Positions 42,920 through 51,187 of a stretch of DNA of 64,000 nucleotides are shown in pieces. This stretch comes from an uncultured Porphyromonadaceae bacterium. Lineage in GTDB: Bacteria > Bacteroidota > Bacteroidia > Bacteroidales > Muribaculaceae. Numbering within the stretch: position 1 is the stretch's first letter; the number at the start of each line of letters is the position of its first letter. The stretch is from positions 208,160 to 272,159 of the forward strand of contig URCF01000001.1 in NCBI GenBank assembly GCA_900546365.1, given 5' to 3'. A program made the translations under genes and the position numbers. The notes below the pieces were generated by a model. That model was not told where the DNA came from, made no database searches, and saw nothing but the letters and a program-made list of their open reading frames with translations.

Positions 42920-43594
42920 TTAGAAATCCAAACGCTTATATCGGGAGCGGGCGATGGCACGGGAACGCAAGTTGAAATGCCACCACTCGCTCCTGAGTGG
43001 TTTCCAGCCTCCCGCGGCCATCACTTTGCGCAGCAACATCCTGTTGTTGCGGGCTTGTTCTGTAATTACCCCGCGGTCCACAAGCTGCTGCTCCTTGTCG
43101 ATATTGGCTTCCGGTCCGAGGTGGTCCACATGGGTGCCCATATCGAGTTCGTTGCCATGTTGGTCTGCTATGGTTATGTCAACTGCAAGTCCGTAGTTGT
43201 GCAATCCTCCGCCATTAGCCGGATTACTTACATAGCGTGCTTTGGATGTGCCTTGAACGGCCTTGTACATAGTGCGCTGCACCGACATAGGACGGGCTGC
43301 GTCGCATATCTTGAGTGTATATTCGGGATGCAGTTGCTTAAGAGCCGATTGAGATTTCTGCAACGCTTTGGCAGCCTCAGGATGCACATAGGCGCGGGTG
43401 AGGGTTGTGTACATGGTTTTGCCAACAAAATTGTCATCCCGGGCATACATCAGGCTTACAACTATTTCAGAGTCAATTGTGGATACATCCACAAATCCGA
43501 GCGATGCGAGCTTGTCATCGAGAGCTGCCGCTGAAATAAGTGGCGGAAAAACGGAGGCGAAAAGCATTGAGATGAGCGATAAAAACTGTTTCAT
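42920..43594 (-). CDS. D-alanyl-D-alanine dipeptidase (VanX/DdpX-like, M15D)
   Basis: A 224-residue protein with a signal peptide ending near PLISAAA. Zinc motif GGLHNYGLAVDITI (SxHxxGxAxD type, here His-x6-Asp) and SEWWHFNL with the catalytic Glu and third ligand His are in order, and CDAARPMSVQ carries the conserved Arg. Family members hydrolyse D-Ala-D-Ala dipeptide, either for recycling or, with VanHA, in resistance; no van genes are present here. It stops 7 nt short of the permease stop. Its -7 element is 5 nt from the ATG. Confidence 0.88.
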   Translation of the reverse strand: MKQFLSLISMLFASVFPPLISAAALDDKLASLGFVDVSTIDSEIVVSLMYARDDNFVGKTMYTTLTRAYVHPEAAKALQKSQSALKQLHPEYTLKICDAARPMSVQRTMYKAVQGTSKARYVSNPANGGGLHNYGLAVDITIADQHGNELDMGTHVDHLGPEANIDKEQQLVDRGVITEQARNNRMLLRKVMAAGGWKPLRSEWWHFNLRSRAIARSRYKRLDF

Positions 43595-43599
43595 GGGCT

Positions 43600-43607
43600 C
43601 AAATTTA
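43600..43607 (-). promoter_or_regulatory. -7 element immediately before DD-dipeptidase start
   Basis: Minus strand TAAATTTG (43607-43600), 5 nt before the ATG at 43594. Confidence 0.5.
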
Positions 43608-43651
43608 GCAACATTTCACTAAAAAGTGAGCAGTCACAGATGCATATTTCA

Positions 43652-43659
43652 TACTTTTG
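43652..43659 (+). promoter_or_regulatory. -7 element immediately before TPR protein start
   Basis: TACTTTTG, 5 nt before the ATG at 43665; divergent partner of the element at 43600-43607. Confidence 0.5.
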
Positions 43660-43664
43660 CAAGC

Positions 43665-45722
43665 ATGAAATCACTTAAAGCAATTACCGCAGGGGTGTGC
43701 ATGCTGCTTAATTTGGTGGCCGCAGCCCAGATAAATACCGACCAGGTGCTCAAAATAGGACGAAATGCGCTGTATTTCGAGGACTATGTGCTGTCAATCC
43801 AGTATTTCAATCAGGTGATAGCTGCCAAGCCATATCTTGCGCAACCGTATTTTTTCAGAGCATTGGCGAAATTCAATCTTGACGACTATGCCGGTGCCGA
43901 GGCGGATGTGTCAACAGCCATCGAGCATAACCCTTTCATAACCGATGCCTACGAGCTAAGGGGTGTCACACGGCAGAACCTTGGCAAGATCAAGGAAGCG
44001 GTGGAGGATTACGACAAAGCATTGTCCATCCTGCCCGAAAACCGCGGCATACTTTTCAATAAAGCTTTGGCTCTTGAGGAGCTTAATGATTACGACAAGG
44101 CGCGGGATGCGTTTGATGCTTTGATTAAGCATCATCCTCGTTTCGACGGCGGGTATTTGGGGCGTGCCAAACTCTATCTGTCGCTTAAGGATACTGCCTC
44201 GGCTGTCAAGGATATAGACAAAGCCTTGGAGCTGAACAAGAATGCTGTTAACGGATATGTGATGCGTGCCGATATTGCCATCAATTCGCATGGCGACTAT
44301 CAGCAGGCTTTGGCTGACATGGATGAGGCTATCAAGCTGCAGCCGCGTTATGCCGGATATTTTATCAACAGAGCTTTCCTGCGCCACCAAACCGATGACT
44401 ATTACGGTGCCATGAGTGATTATGACTATGCTGTGCAGCTTGACCCGCTCAACGCCGTGGCTCTCTACAATCGCGCTTTACTGCGGGCTGAGGTTCATGA
44501 CTACAACCGTGCCATTGATGATTTGAATCAGGTGATTGCATTGCACCCCAACGATTACCGAACGCTCTACAATCGCGCTATTGTACTCAAAGAAAAGGGT
44601 GACTATAATGACGCTCTCAAGGATGTGAATAAAGTAATCGAGGCATATCCCGACCTTGCCGCAGCCTATTTCCTTCGCTTCGACATCAAGCGGCTGAAGG
44701 GGGATAGAAGCGCGGAAAAGGATTATAATCACTCGCTGGCACTTGCAAAGCAGCGTGTTAAAACAAAATCTTCTGACTCCGGCAACACGGATGCATCCTC
44801 TTCCGGCAGCATGGCGGAAGTGTTCGGCCCGGGTATCGGAAATCCCTCGGGCGATGACAGCGAACCGCAGGAGGTAGTGGCTGCGCGATTCTCTTCACTG
44901 CTCACCATCAGCGACAATTCCTCGGTGGAGCATGAATACAACAATAAGAGTATCAGAGGTAAGGTTCAGAACCAGAACATGAGCATCGAGATTGAGCCTA
45001 TATTTGTGCTCTCATACTATTCCTCTCCCACCGAGCTGAAACCGACTTCGGATTATATGCGCGAAGTGGCCGACCTCAACCGCACAAAGTCGCTTAGATT
45101 TATGCTTCAGGTCACCAACCGTGAGCCATCGCTGAGTCAGGAGGATGAGGTGCAGCGTCATTTTGAGTCGATTGAATATTACAACTCTTATATCTCCACC
45201 CATGCTGTCCGTGCTGTGGACTATTTTGGCCGCGGCATGGACCAGATGACTGTGCATAACTACAAGGCTGCCGAGGAGGATTTCTCCAGAGCCATTGATG
45301 TGATGCCTTCGTTTGCATTAGCCTTCTTCATGAGGTCGGTAGCGAGATACAAGGAGAATATGTCGGATGCCGAGACCATGTCCGGAAATTCCGAAGCCGG
45401 CAAGCTCAATATGCAGAAAACGAGGGTGGCTTATACAAATGTGCTCGCCGACCTCGACCAGATGTTGAAACTGTCGCCCAACAGCGCCATTGCATATTTC
45501 AACAAGGGAGTGGTGTATGTGGAAATGCAGGACTACACTTCGGCGCTATCGGCTTTCAACAAAGCCATAGAACTTGAACCAACTTTCGGAGAGGCTTTCT
45601 ACAATCGTGGATACGTGTATTTCAAGTTGGGTAACAGAGCACACGGTACCGCCGACCTCAGCCGCGCCGGTGAACTGGGAATAGTGCCGAGCTACAATCT
45701 GCTCAAGCGCATGAGCAACTAA
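43665..45722 (+). CDS. Secreted tetratricopeptide-repeat protein
   Basis: A 685-residue protein with signal peptide MKSLKAITAGVCMLLNLVAAAQ. Residues about 25-365 hold roughly ten TPR units (for example AYELRGVTRQNLGKIKEAVEDYDKALSI, ALYNRALLRAEVHDYNRAIDDLNQVIAL). A low-complexity Ser/Gly-rich linker and a beta-rich middle (about 370-500) follow, then three more TPRs ending PSYNLLKRM. It is likely a periplasmic scaffold, common in Bacteroidales near cell-envelope genes. Its end overlaps the convergent GH27 gene by 20 nt. Confidence 0.88.
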   Translation: MKSLKAITAGVCMLLNLVAAAQINTDQVLKIGRNALYFEDYVLSIQYFNQVIAAKPYLAQPYFFRALAKFNLDDYAGAEADVSTAIEHNPFITDAYELRGVTRQNLGKIKEAVEDYDKALSILPENRGILFNKALALEELNDYDKARDAFDALIKHHPRFDGGYLGRAKLYLSLKDTASAVKDIDKALELNKNAVNGYVMRADIAINSHGDYQQALADMDEAIKLQPRYAGYFINRAFLRHQTDDYYGAMSDYDYAVQLDPLNAVALYNRALLRAEVHDYNRAIDDLNQVIALHPNDYRTLYNRAIVLKEKGDYNDALKDVNKVIEAYPDLAAAYFLRFDIKRLKGDRSAEKDYNHSLALAKQRVKTKSSDSGNTDASSSGSMAEVFGPGIGNPSGDDSEPQEVVAARFSSLLTISDNSSVEHEYNNKSIRGKVQNQNMSIEIEPIFVLSYYSSPTELKPTSDYMREVADLNRTKSLRFMLQVTNREPSLSQEDEVQRHFESIEYYNSYISTHAVRAVDYFGRGMDQMTVHNYKAAEEDFSRAIDVMPSFALAFFMRSVARYKENMSDAETMSGNSEAGKLNMQKTRVAYTNVLADLDQMLKLSPNSAIAYFNKGVVYVEMQDYTSALSAFNKAIELEPTFGEAFYNRGYVYFKLGNRAHGTADLSRAGELGIVPSYNLLKRMSN

Positions 45723-47277
45723 CTTGAAGATAGTCAATGTCCATTGAATTATCTTTGGCATTGATTGAAACTTTGTTCATGCCGGCTTTAAGCGGCAGGG
45801 AAAATTTGAGTTCTTCAAATCCATCGGTTGTGTCTTTGTCCAAAACCACTTCCCCTGAGTTTGCCATTGCAGTCACTACAGAAGGTTGAGGAATGTTGAT
45901 ACGTACTGTGAAATTGTATATTCCGTCTTTTTCCACGTACACATTTGGAAATATTATCATATTGGCGTTTGCCCAATACACTCCTCCCCCACACCGCTTG
46001 TCAAAACGCAGATATGGAGTGTCGGCTTCCACAGGACTTATTATATTCTGGTATCCGTCCACGTAGGTTGCTTCAGCTTCGTAGAGCGTGCGATGACTTC
46101 GTTTTGTCCCTTCCACCAGATAGATATAACTGTTGTGGGGCTCCACAGTCTGCTCAATAGCCGACAAGTAACCGAGCTGAATGTCAGTGAACAGGTCGGT
46201 GGCTGTGATGTCGGAGTCAAAAAGCAGTTCCTGAGCCGATACAGACATTTGCAACGGCGCATCGGTGGGATTGAACAGCGCAACGGCGCGTTTCAATCCA
46301 TTCACTGTTTCGAGGTCACGCACAAGCACTATCCCCTCCCCGATATGCTTTATTGGATATGCTTGCTCGCCCAGAGAGTCTTGGTTGATGGCTATCAGGT
46401 TGCGGTTTTTAAGGATTGCGAGCGATTGTTGTGGAATAGAGGTGAGGTCACACCCTATGAGCAGCGGAGAGTTCATCATGCACCAAAGGCCAAAATGTGT
46501 GCGTTCCTCCTCCGGCGACAACCCTCGTCCTATCTCGAGCATATCCATATCATTGTAATGTCCACGGGATGAGTAGCCGCTGAGATACATATTCCGACGA
46601 ATGATGCTCAGCACCGATTCCCAGGAGCAGTTGATGTCGGGCGATATGCGCCAGTCGGAGGCTATTCTTGACACCCATGTGCCCGGGAAAGTCCATCGGC
46701 ACACGCTCAATTTCACATCTTTATGTCCAAGCGAATCAAGAGTGTTGCGTATGTGTGTGTACCGTTGCCTCGGGTCGAGGTTCAGATGCTGATGATTTTG
46801 CCGTTCATCGCCTCCGCAAAAATCTACTTTTATGCGGTCAAACCCTATAGAGTCAAACAATAGCTTGCAATCCTGCAGCTCATGGGTGAATAGTCCTACA
46901 TTTTGCGCAATTGTGTCGTTGTCCCAGAAATTGCCGCAAGTGTTCAGTCCGGCATCGCTGTATATTCCGGCTTTCAGTCCGAGGCTGTGGATTTCCTTTA
47001 CAAGGTCTGTAAGTCCGTTGGGAAATCTCTGTGGATGAAATTTCAATTCTCCTGTTTTCGGGTCGCGGCCGCCGAAAAATCCATCGTCAATATTCACATA
47101 TCTATACCCCAACGAGTCAAGTCCCAGATCCACCAAGGCTTGGGCCTGAGTGTGGATCAGAGAATCGTTGATGTTCACGCGATACGTGTTCCATGAACTC
47201 CAACCCATGAGTGGGCCATCGGCCAATGCGGTGGATGTGAGGGCGATGATTGCCAAAAGTGTGTTAACGATTTTCAT
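45703..47277 (-). CDS. GH27 alpha-galactosidase, secreted
   Basis: A 524-residue protein with a signal peptide ending STALA. Domain GH27 spans about residues 20-290: PLMGWSSWNTY, YRYVNIDDGFFGGR, GLKAGIYSDAGLNTC, the nucleophile Asp in RIKVDFCGGD and the acid/base Asp region WRISPDINCSW. A beta-sandwich follows, then a C-terminal domain (about 395-524) resembling a carbohydrate-binding module (YEAEATYVDGY to IDYLQV). It removes terminal alpha-galactose. Last gene of the eight-gene minus-strand operon; it overlaps the Cys-rich microprotein gene by 14 nt. Confidence 0.92.
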   Translation of the reverse strand: MKIVNTLLAIIALTSTALADGPLMGWSSWNTYRVNINDSLIHTQAQALVDLGLDSLGYRYVNIDDGFFGGRDPKTGELKFHPQRFPNGLTDLVKEIHSLGLKAGIYSDAGLNTCGNFWDNDTIAQNVGLFTHELQDCKLLFDSIGFDRIKVDFCGGDERQNHQHLNLDPRQRYTHIRNTLDSLGHKDVKLSVCRWTFPGTWVSRIASDWRISPDINCSWESVLSIIRRNMYLSGYSSRGHYNDMDMLEIGRGLSPEEERTHFGLWCMMNSPLLIGCDLTSIPQQSLAILKNRNLIAINQDSLGEQAYPIKHIGEGIVLVRDLETVNGLKRAVALFNPTDAPLQMSVSAQELLFDSDITATDLFTDIQLGYLSAIEQTVEPHNSYIYLVEGTKRSHRTLYEAEATYVDGYQNIISPVEADTPYLRFDKRCGGGVYWANANMIIFPNVYVEKDGIYNFTVRINIPQPSVVTAMANSGEVVLDKDTTDGFEELKFSLPLKAGMNKVSINAKDNSMDIDYLQVSCSCA

Positions 47278-47440
47278 CAGGACATCTGTTTTTGGAGTTG
47301 CAATATTCGCTCAGGTCGCATCCCGAGCATTTGTTGAGTTTGTTGCGGCGTTTGGCACGGACGGTTCTTATCACCCATAGCAAGCATAATATCAGGGCTA
47401 ACGCAACCCCGCCAATCTGCACAATATCGTTAAGACTCAT
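47264..47440 (-). CDS. Cys-rich single-pass microprotein (FeoB-associated type)
   Basis: A 58-residue protein, too short for usual cut-offs. MSLNDIVQIGGVALALILCL begins a single helix (about residues 7-25), then RTVRAKRRNK, a basic stretch that should stay in the cytosol, then a Cys cluster CSGCDLSEYCNSKNRC. The layout matches FeoB-associated Cys-rich membrane proteins, but no feo genes are present. Start overlaps the Nudix stop as ATGA (4 nt) and the end overlaps GH27, so it is translated within the operon. The clustered Cys could bind metal; that is inference. Confidence 0.75.
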   Translation of the reverse strand: MSLNDIVQIGGVALALILCLLWVIRTVRAKRRNKLNKCSGCDLSEYCNSKNRCPDENR

Positions 47441-47958
47441 CGGGCGTTGATTATCAATGGAAGCACTATGTCGGTGAATTCCGATTCAAAGTTGGGCGTG
47501 AATACACCTCTACCCAGATAGGCGGCAATATCTGTCACGCTCCAAAATCTCACTTCTGCAACCTCATCGGGGGATGCTTGAAGTGTGGTGTCGAGAGGCA
47601 TTTCAAGGTGATATACATGCACGAGCTCACGTTCTACCGGGCTTTGAAACGCATATTTGTGGACCAACCGGGCTTGCGTGGCGACAATGCCCAACTCCTC
47701 TGAACTCTCTCTCAGGAGTGCAGCCGCTATCGTTTCACCATAATCCACATGTCCTCCCACTGCGGTGTCCCATTTATCCGGCTGAATCTTTTTGGTAGCT
47801 GACCGCAGCTGCAAAAGAAGATACTTTTTGTCGGGCGTAGTGACATGGAGATGCACCACAGGGTGAAGCAACATGGTTCCGCCATGACATTCGGTACGTG
47901 TGGCTTTGCCCACCACTGTGCCTTGCTCGTCAACGATTGGAAAAAGTTCGTCAGTCAT
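47437..47958 (-). CDS. Nudix hydrolase
   Basis: A 173-residue protein from ATG at 47958, which overlaps the topB stop by one base. The Nudix box is complete: GHVDYGETIAAALLRESSEE followed by LGI. The N-terminus (ELFPIVDEQGTVVGKATRTECH) resembles the isopentenyl-diphosphate-isomerase-like Nudix subgroup, but the substrate cannot be told. The reading frame is open 53 codons further up inside topB; that part is not credible. Confidence 0.88.
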   Translation of the reverse strand: MTDELFPIVDEQGTVVGKATRTECHGGTMLLHPVVHLHVTTPDKKYLLLQLRSATKKIQPDKWDTAVGGHVDYGETIAAALLRESSEELGIVATQARLVHKYAFQSPVERELVHVYHLEMPLDTTLQASPDEVAEVRFWSVTDIAAYLGRGVFTPNFESEFTDIVLPLIINAR

Positions 47959-50018
47959 CAGGTGAAATTTTTCTTTATAAGTTTGTTTAATGCCGATGGA
48001 GTCAGGGATTTGTCGTATTGGTCGTATGGCAACCGCATGGTACACCCTTCCTTGTAGCGTGAGCACCCGAAAGCAGCCTGGCCGGCAAGCAGATGGCCCT
48101 GCTTGCACACCGGGCATATCACTTGCTCGAGTTTGGTGATACGCTTGGCTCGTGGCTTGGATGAGGATTCAGCTTTGCCGTTGGGTTTGGATGTTAGTTT
48201 AGGCTGTTGGTTTTCAATGACTATGCGGTGGTAACTGTTGTCGGACATCACCGAGGTGACAATCCCTCCAATCAGCTGTTTGAGTTCGTTGATAAACTCT
48301 CCGGCGGAGTAGTCGCCACGCTCAATTCGGCGAAGTTTATTCTCCCACAGTCCTGTGAGTTTCGCGCTTTTGAGCAGCTCCTCATCAATCAGGTTGATAA
48401 GCTCTATGCCCGCGGGAGTAGCCACAATATTTTTGCGCTCACGGCGGATGTAGTGGCGCTTGAACAATGTTTCAATTATGGCCGCACGGGTTGACGGCCG
48501 TCCTATTCCGTTCTCTTTGAGCGCATCGCGGAGCTCTTCGTCATCCACAGTTTTACCCGCGCCCTCCATTGCTCTGAGCAATGTGCCTTCGGTGTAGTAT
48601 TTGGGCGGCTGGGTGGCTTTCTTTAGCAGCGAAGGAGTGTGAGGTCCGGACTCGCCCACCGTGAACTCCGGCAAGATACCGTCGGAGTCCTTGTCGGAAT
48701 CTTGTGCCGAATCATTTTCCGCTGTGCTTTTTGAGCTGGCATATACGCTTCTCCACCCGGGTTTGGTGATAACCTTGCCGGTGGTTTTGAACTCCACCTT
48801 ATCCACTTTGGCATTGACTGTGGTGGTGTGAAATTCGCAATCGGGATAGAATGAGGCGATAAACCGCAATGCAATCAGATGGTACAGTTTGCGCTCATTC
48901 CCCTGAAGAGTGGTTGGAGCCATGCCGGTGGGAATTATGGCATGGTGGTCGGTGACTTTGGAGTTGTCAAATACTTTTTTGCTCTTTGGCAATTTTGTTG
49001 TCAGCAGCGGTGCAGTGAGATTGGCATAGGGCGTCATGTTTTTTAATATCCCGGGCACTTTGGGGTAAATATCCTCGCTCAGGTATGTGGTGTCCACACG
49101 TGGATATGTGGTCACTTTCTTTTCGTAGAGCGACTGAATAAGCTTCAAACTCTCATCAGCGCTCCAGCCCCACCGCTTGTTGCATTCCACCTGCAGCGAG
49201 GTGAGGTCAAACAATCTCGGCGGAGCTTCTTTGCCTCCTTTGCCTTGCACATCGGTGATGGTGAGCGGCTGCCCTGATATAAGTTGCATGGCTTCGTTGG
49301 CCTCCTGCTCGCTTTTGTAGCGTCCGGCTGTGCTGTTGAATGTGGCACCGCGATACAAGGTTTTGATTTCCCAATAATCTTCCGGTTTGAAATTGTCAAT
49401 CTCAAGCTGACGCTGCACTACGAGCGATAATGTAGGTGTCTGAACCCTGCCTATTGACAGCACTTTTCCGGGCTCGGAATATTTAAGCGAATACAGTCGC
49501 GTGGCGTTCAAACCGAGAATCCAGTCGCCTATGGCACGGGACAGCCCCGCATAATAGAGATTGTTGAACTCGCTCTCAGGTCGCAGATTCTTGAACCCAT
49601 CGCGGATTGACTCATCGGTAAGCGAGGAAATCCAAAGCCTTTGGACCGGACATTTTATCCCGGCTTTCTGCATCACCCAGCGCTGAATCAGCTCACCTTC
49701 CTGTCCGGCATCACCGCAATTGATCACTTCGTCGGCTTGCGTTATTAACGATTCGATTACTTTGAACTGGCGTTTGATGCCGGTGTCGTCTATCACCTTG
49801 ATGCCGAACTTGGGCGGTATCATGGGCAGAACGGATATGCTCCACCGCTTCCATCGCTCTGTGTAGTCGGCAGGTTCCTTGAGTGTGCAAAGATGACCGT
49901 AGGTCCAGGTCACCTTATAATGCTCATTTTCATAGTAGCCGTCGCGTTTCACATTGGCTCCGAGGATGGAGGCTATATCTTTGGCCACGCTTGGCTTCTC
50001 GGTGATGCAGAGTTTCAT
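47958..50018 (-). CDS. topB: DNA topoisomerase III
   Basis: A 686-residue type IA topoisomerase. KLCITEKPSVAKDIASILGA is the N-terminal Toprim motif with the catalytic Glu; NCGDAGQEGELIQRW carries the acidic metal site; the active-site Tyr lies in TTYPRVDTTYLSEDI; GIGRPSTRAAIIETL is the conserved helix. One C-terminal zinc ribbon (CPVCKQGHLLAGQAAFGC) is present. It relaxes and decatenates DNA. It begins by a 4-nt overlap with the small exported protein gene. This could be a chromosomal gene or one gained from a mobile element; nothing around it suggests transfer. Confidence 0.94.
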   Translation of the reverse strand: MKLCITEKPSVAKDIASILGANVKRDGYYENEHYKVTWTYGHLCTLKEPADYTERWKRWSISVLPMIPPKFGIKVIDDTGIKRQFKVIESLITQADEVINCGDAGQEGELIQRWVMQKAGIKCPVQRLWISSLTDESIRDGFKNLRPESEFNNLYYAGLSRAIGDWILGLNATRLYSLKYSEPGKVLSIGRVQTPTLSLVVQRQLEIDNFKPEDYWEIKTLYRGATFNSTAGRYKSEQEANEAMQLISGQPLTITDVQGKGGKEAPPRLFDLTSLQVECNKRWGWSADESLKLIQSLYEKKVTTYPRVDTTYLSEDIYPKVPGILKNMTPYANLTAPLLTTKLPKSKKVFDNSKVTDHHAIIPTGMAPTTLQGNERKLYHLIALRFIASFYPDCEFHTTTVNAKVDKVEFKTTGKVITKPGWRSVYASSKSTAENDSAQDSDKDSDGILPEFTVGESGPHTPSLLKKATQPPKYYTEGTLLRAMEGAGKTVDDEELRDALKENGIGRPSTRAAIIETLFKRHYIRRERKNIVATPAGIELINLIDEELLKSAKLTGLWENKLRRIERGDYSAGEFINELKQLIGGIVTSVMSDNSYHRIVIENQQPKLTSKPNGKAESSSKPRAKRITKLEQVICPVCKQGHLLAGQAAFGCSRYKEGCTMRLPYDQYDKSLTPSALNKLIKKNFT

Positions 50019-50404
50019 TTAACAATCCAGGTGGATTTGCCACGTGGGCCTGTGATTATGAATACTATTTTGTCGTTATGTTTTTTCACTGCAGGAAAAT
50101 CTATCTCAACAGGCAGATAGGGAGAGTCTTCCCATTGAAACCATCGCTCAGGGTCAACGCCGTCGAGGTCGGTCATGGTTAGCTGTTGGGCACCTATCGA
50201 CATCAGGATATTGTCGATGCGCGATGCTGTGTGGGGTGTTCCCTTGAGTCGGGCATAGACGCGTGTCAGGTCAGTGCGGAAGTCGATACTGTCAACAACG
50301 GCATCGAGCGCGCCGCTACATTGCGTGGAGCAGTGGCGTACACGCTGACTCCATGCATTCAGGCCGATGAGAACGGCTATTGCCGCTAAAATGATACGCT
50401 TCAT
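50015..50404 (-). CDS. Small exported protein, unknown function
   Basis: A 129-residue protein with a signal peptide (MKRIILAAIAVLIGLNAWSQ). The mature part starts with two Cys (RHCSTQCSG), which could form a disulfide, and ends FIITGPRGKSTWIVK. I do not recognise a family. It overlaps both mazG and topB by 4 nt, so it is clearly within the operon. A periplasmic role next to the DsbD genes would fit the Cys pair, but this is inference. Confidence 0.7.
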   Translation of the reverse strand: MKRIILAAIAVLIGLNAWSQRVRHCSTQCSGALDAVVDSIDFRTDLTRVYARLKGTPHTASRIDNILMSIGAQQLTMTDLDGVDPERWFQWEDSPYLPVEIDFPAVKKHNDKIVFIITGPRGKSTWIVK

Positions 50405-51186
50405 AATCCGAGCTCCTTAGCTTGATTCCAAAGGGTGTCCATCTCTCCGAGAGTCATGTCCTTGAGGTTCTTGCCAGCTTCTTTGGCTTTTGACTCGATA
50501 TAGTTGAAGCGATTGATGAACTTGTGGTTGGTTTTCTCCAAAGCATTTTCGGGGGTGATGCCATAGAGCCGGGCAGCGTTGACAAGAGCGAAAAATATAT
50601 CGCCCATCTCCTGCTCCATCGCTTCGTTGTTGCCGCGCATTGCTTCGGCTTCAAATTCGGCAATCTCCTCCTTCACTTTGTCCCACACCTGCGAGCGCTC
50701 TTCCCAGTCAAACCCCACATTTGCGGCTTTCTCCTGCACTCTGTAGGCCTTGATGAGTGCGGGCAGCGCCGAAGGAACACCGGCGAGCACCGTCCGGTTG
50801 CCATCGCGTTCCTTCAGCTTGATTTGTTCCCAGTTGAGCTCCACCTGATGGGCTGTGGAGGCAGATATATCGCCAAACACATGAGGGTGGCGGAATATCA
50901 GCTTGTCATTTAGCGCATTAGCCACATCCGCCACATCAAACTCACCCTTTTCTTCTCCAATCTTTGAGTAGAAAAGTATGTGCAGCAGCACATCGCCAAG
51001 CTCCTTGGCTATATTTTTGGAGTCGTTGTTGATCAGTGCTTCACACAGTTCATAAACCTCTTCAACTGTGTTGGGGCGCAACGATTCGTTGGTTTGCTTT
51101 CTATCCCATGGACATTGAACTCTCAGGATGTCCAGAGTGTCAATAACCTTGCCGATGGCTTCGGTTTTTTCTTCGCGTGTGTGCAT
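50401..51186 (-). CDS. mazG: Nucleoside triphosphate pyrophosphohydrolase
   Basis: A 261-residue protein of the usual MazG length with two MazG domains. First: LRVQCPWDRKQTNESLRPNTVEEVYELCEAL then KELGDVLLHILFYSKIGEE. Second: KVKEEIAEFEAEAM and EQEMGDIFFALVNAARL. The EExxE and ExxD metal-binding patterns are intact in both. It hydrolyses non-canonical and excess NTPs. It starts 1 nt after the DsbD stop. Confidence 0.95.
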   Translation of the reverse strand: MHTREEKTEAIGKVIDTLDILRVQCPWDRKQTNESLRPNTVEEVYELCEALINNDSKNIAKELGDVLLHILFYSKIGEEKGEFDVADVANALNDKLIFRHPHVFGDISASTAHQVELNWEQIKLKERDGNRTVLAGVPSALPALIKAYRVQEKAANVGFDWEERSQVWDKVKEEIAEFEAEAMRGNNEAMEQEMGDIFFALVNAARLYGITPENALEKTNHKFINRFNYIESKAKEAGKNLKDMTLGEMDTLWNQAKELGL

Positions 51187-51187
51187 A

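Noticed and set aside
42920..43594. Vancomycin resistance locus because of the VanX-like gene
   Set aside because: No vanH, vanA or sensor genes nearby; DD-dipeptidases of this type also serve ordinary peptide turnover.
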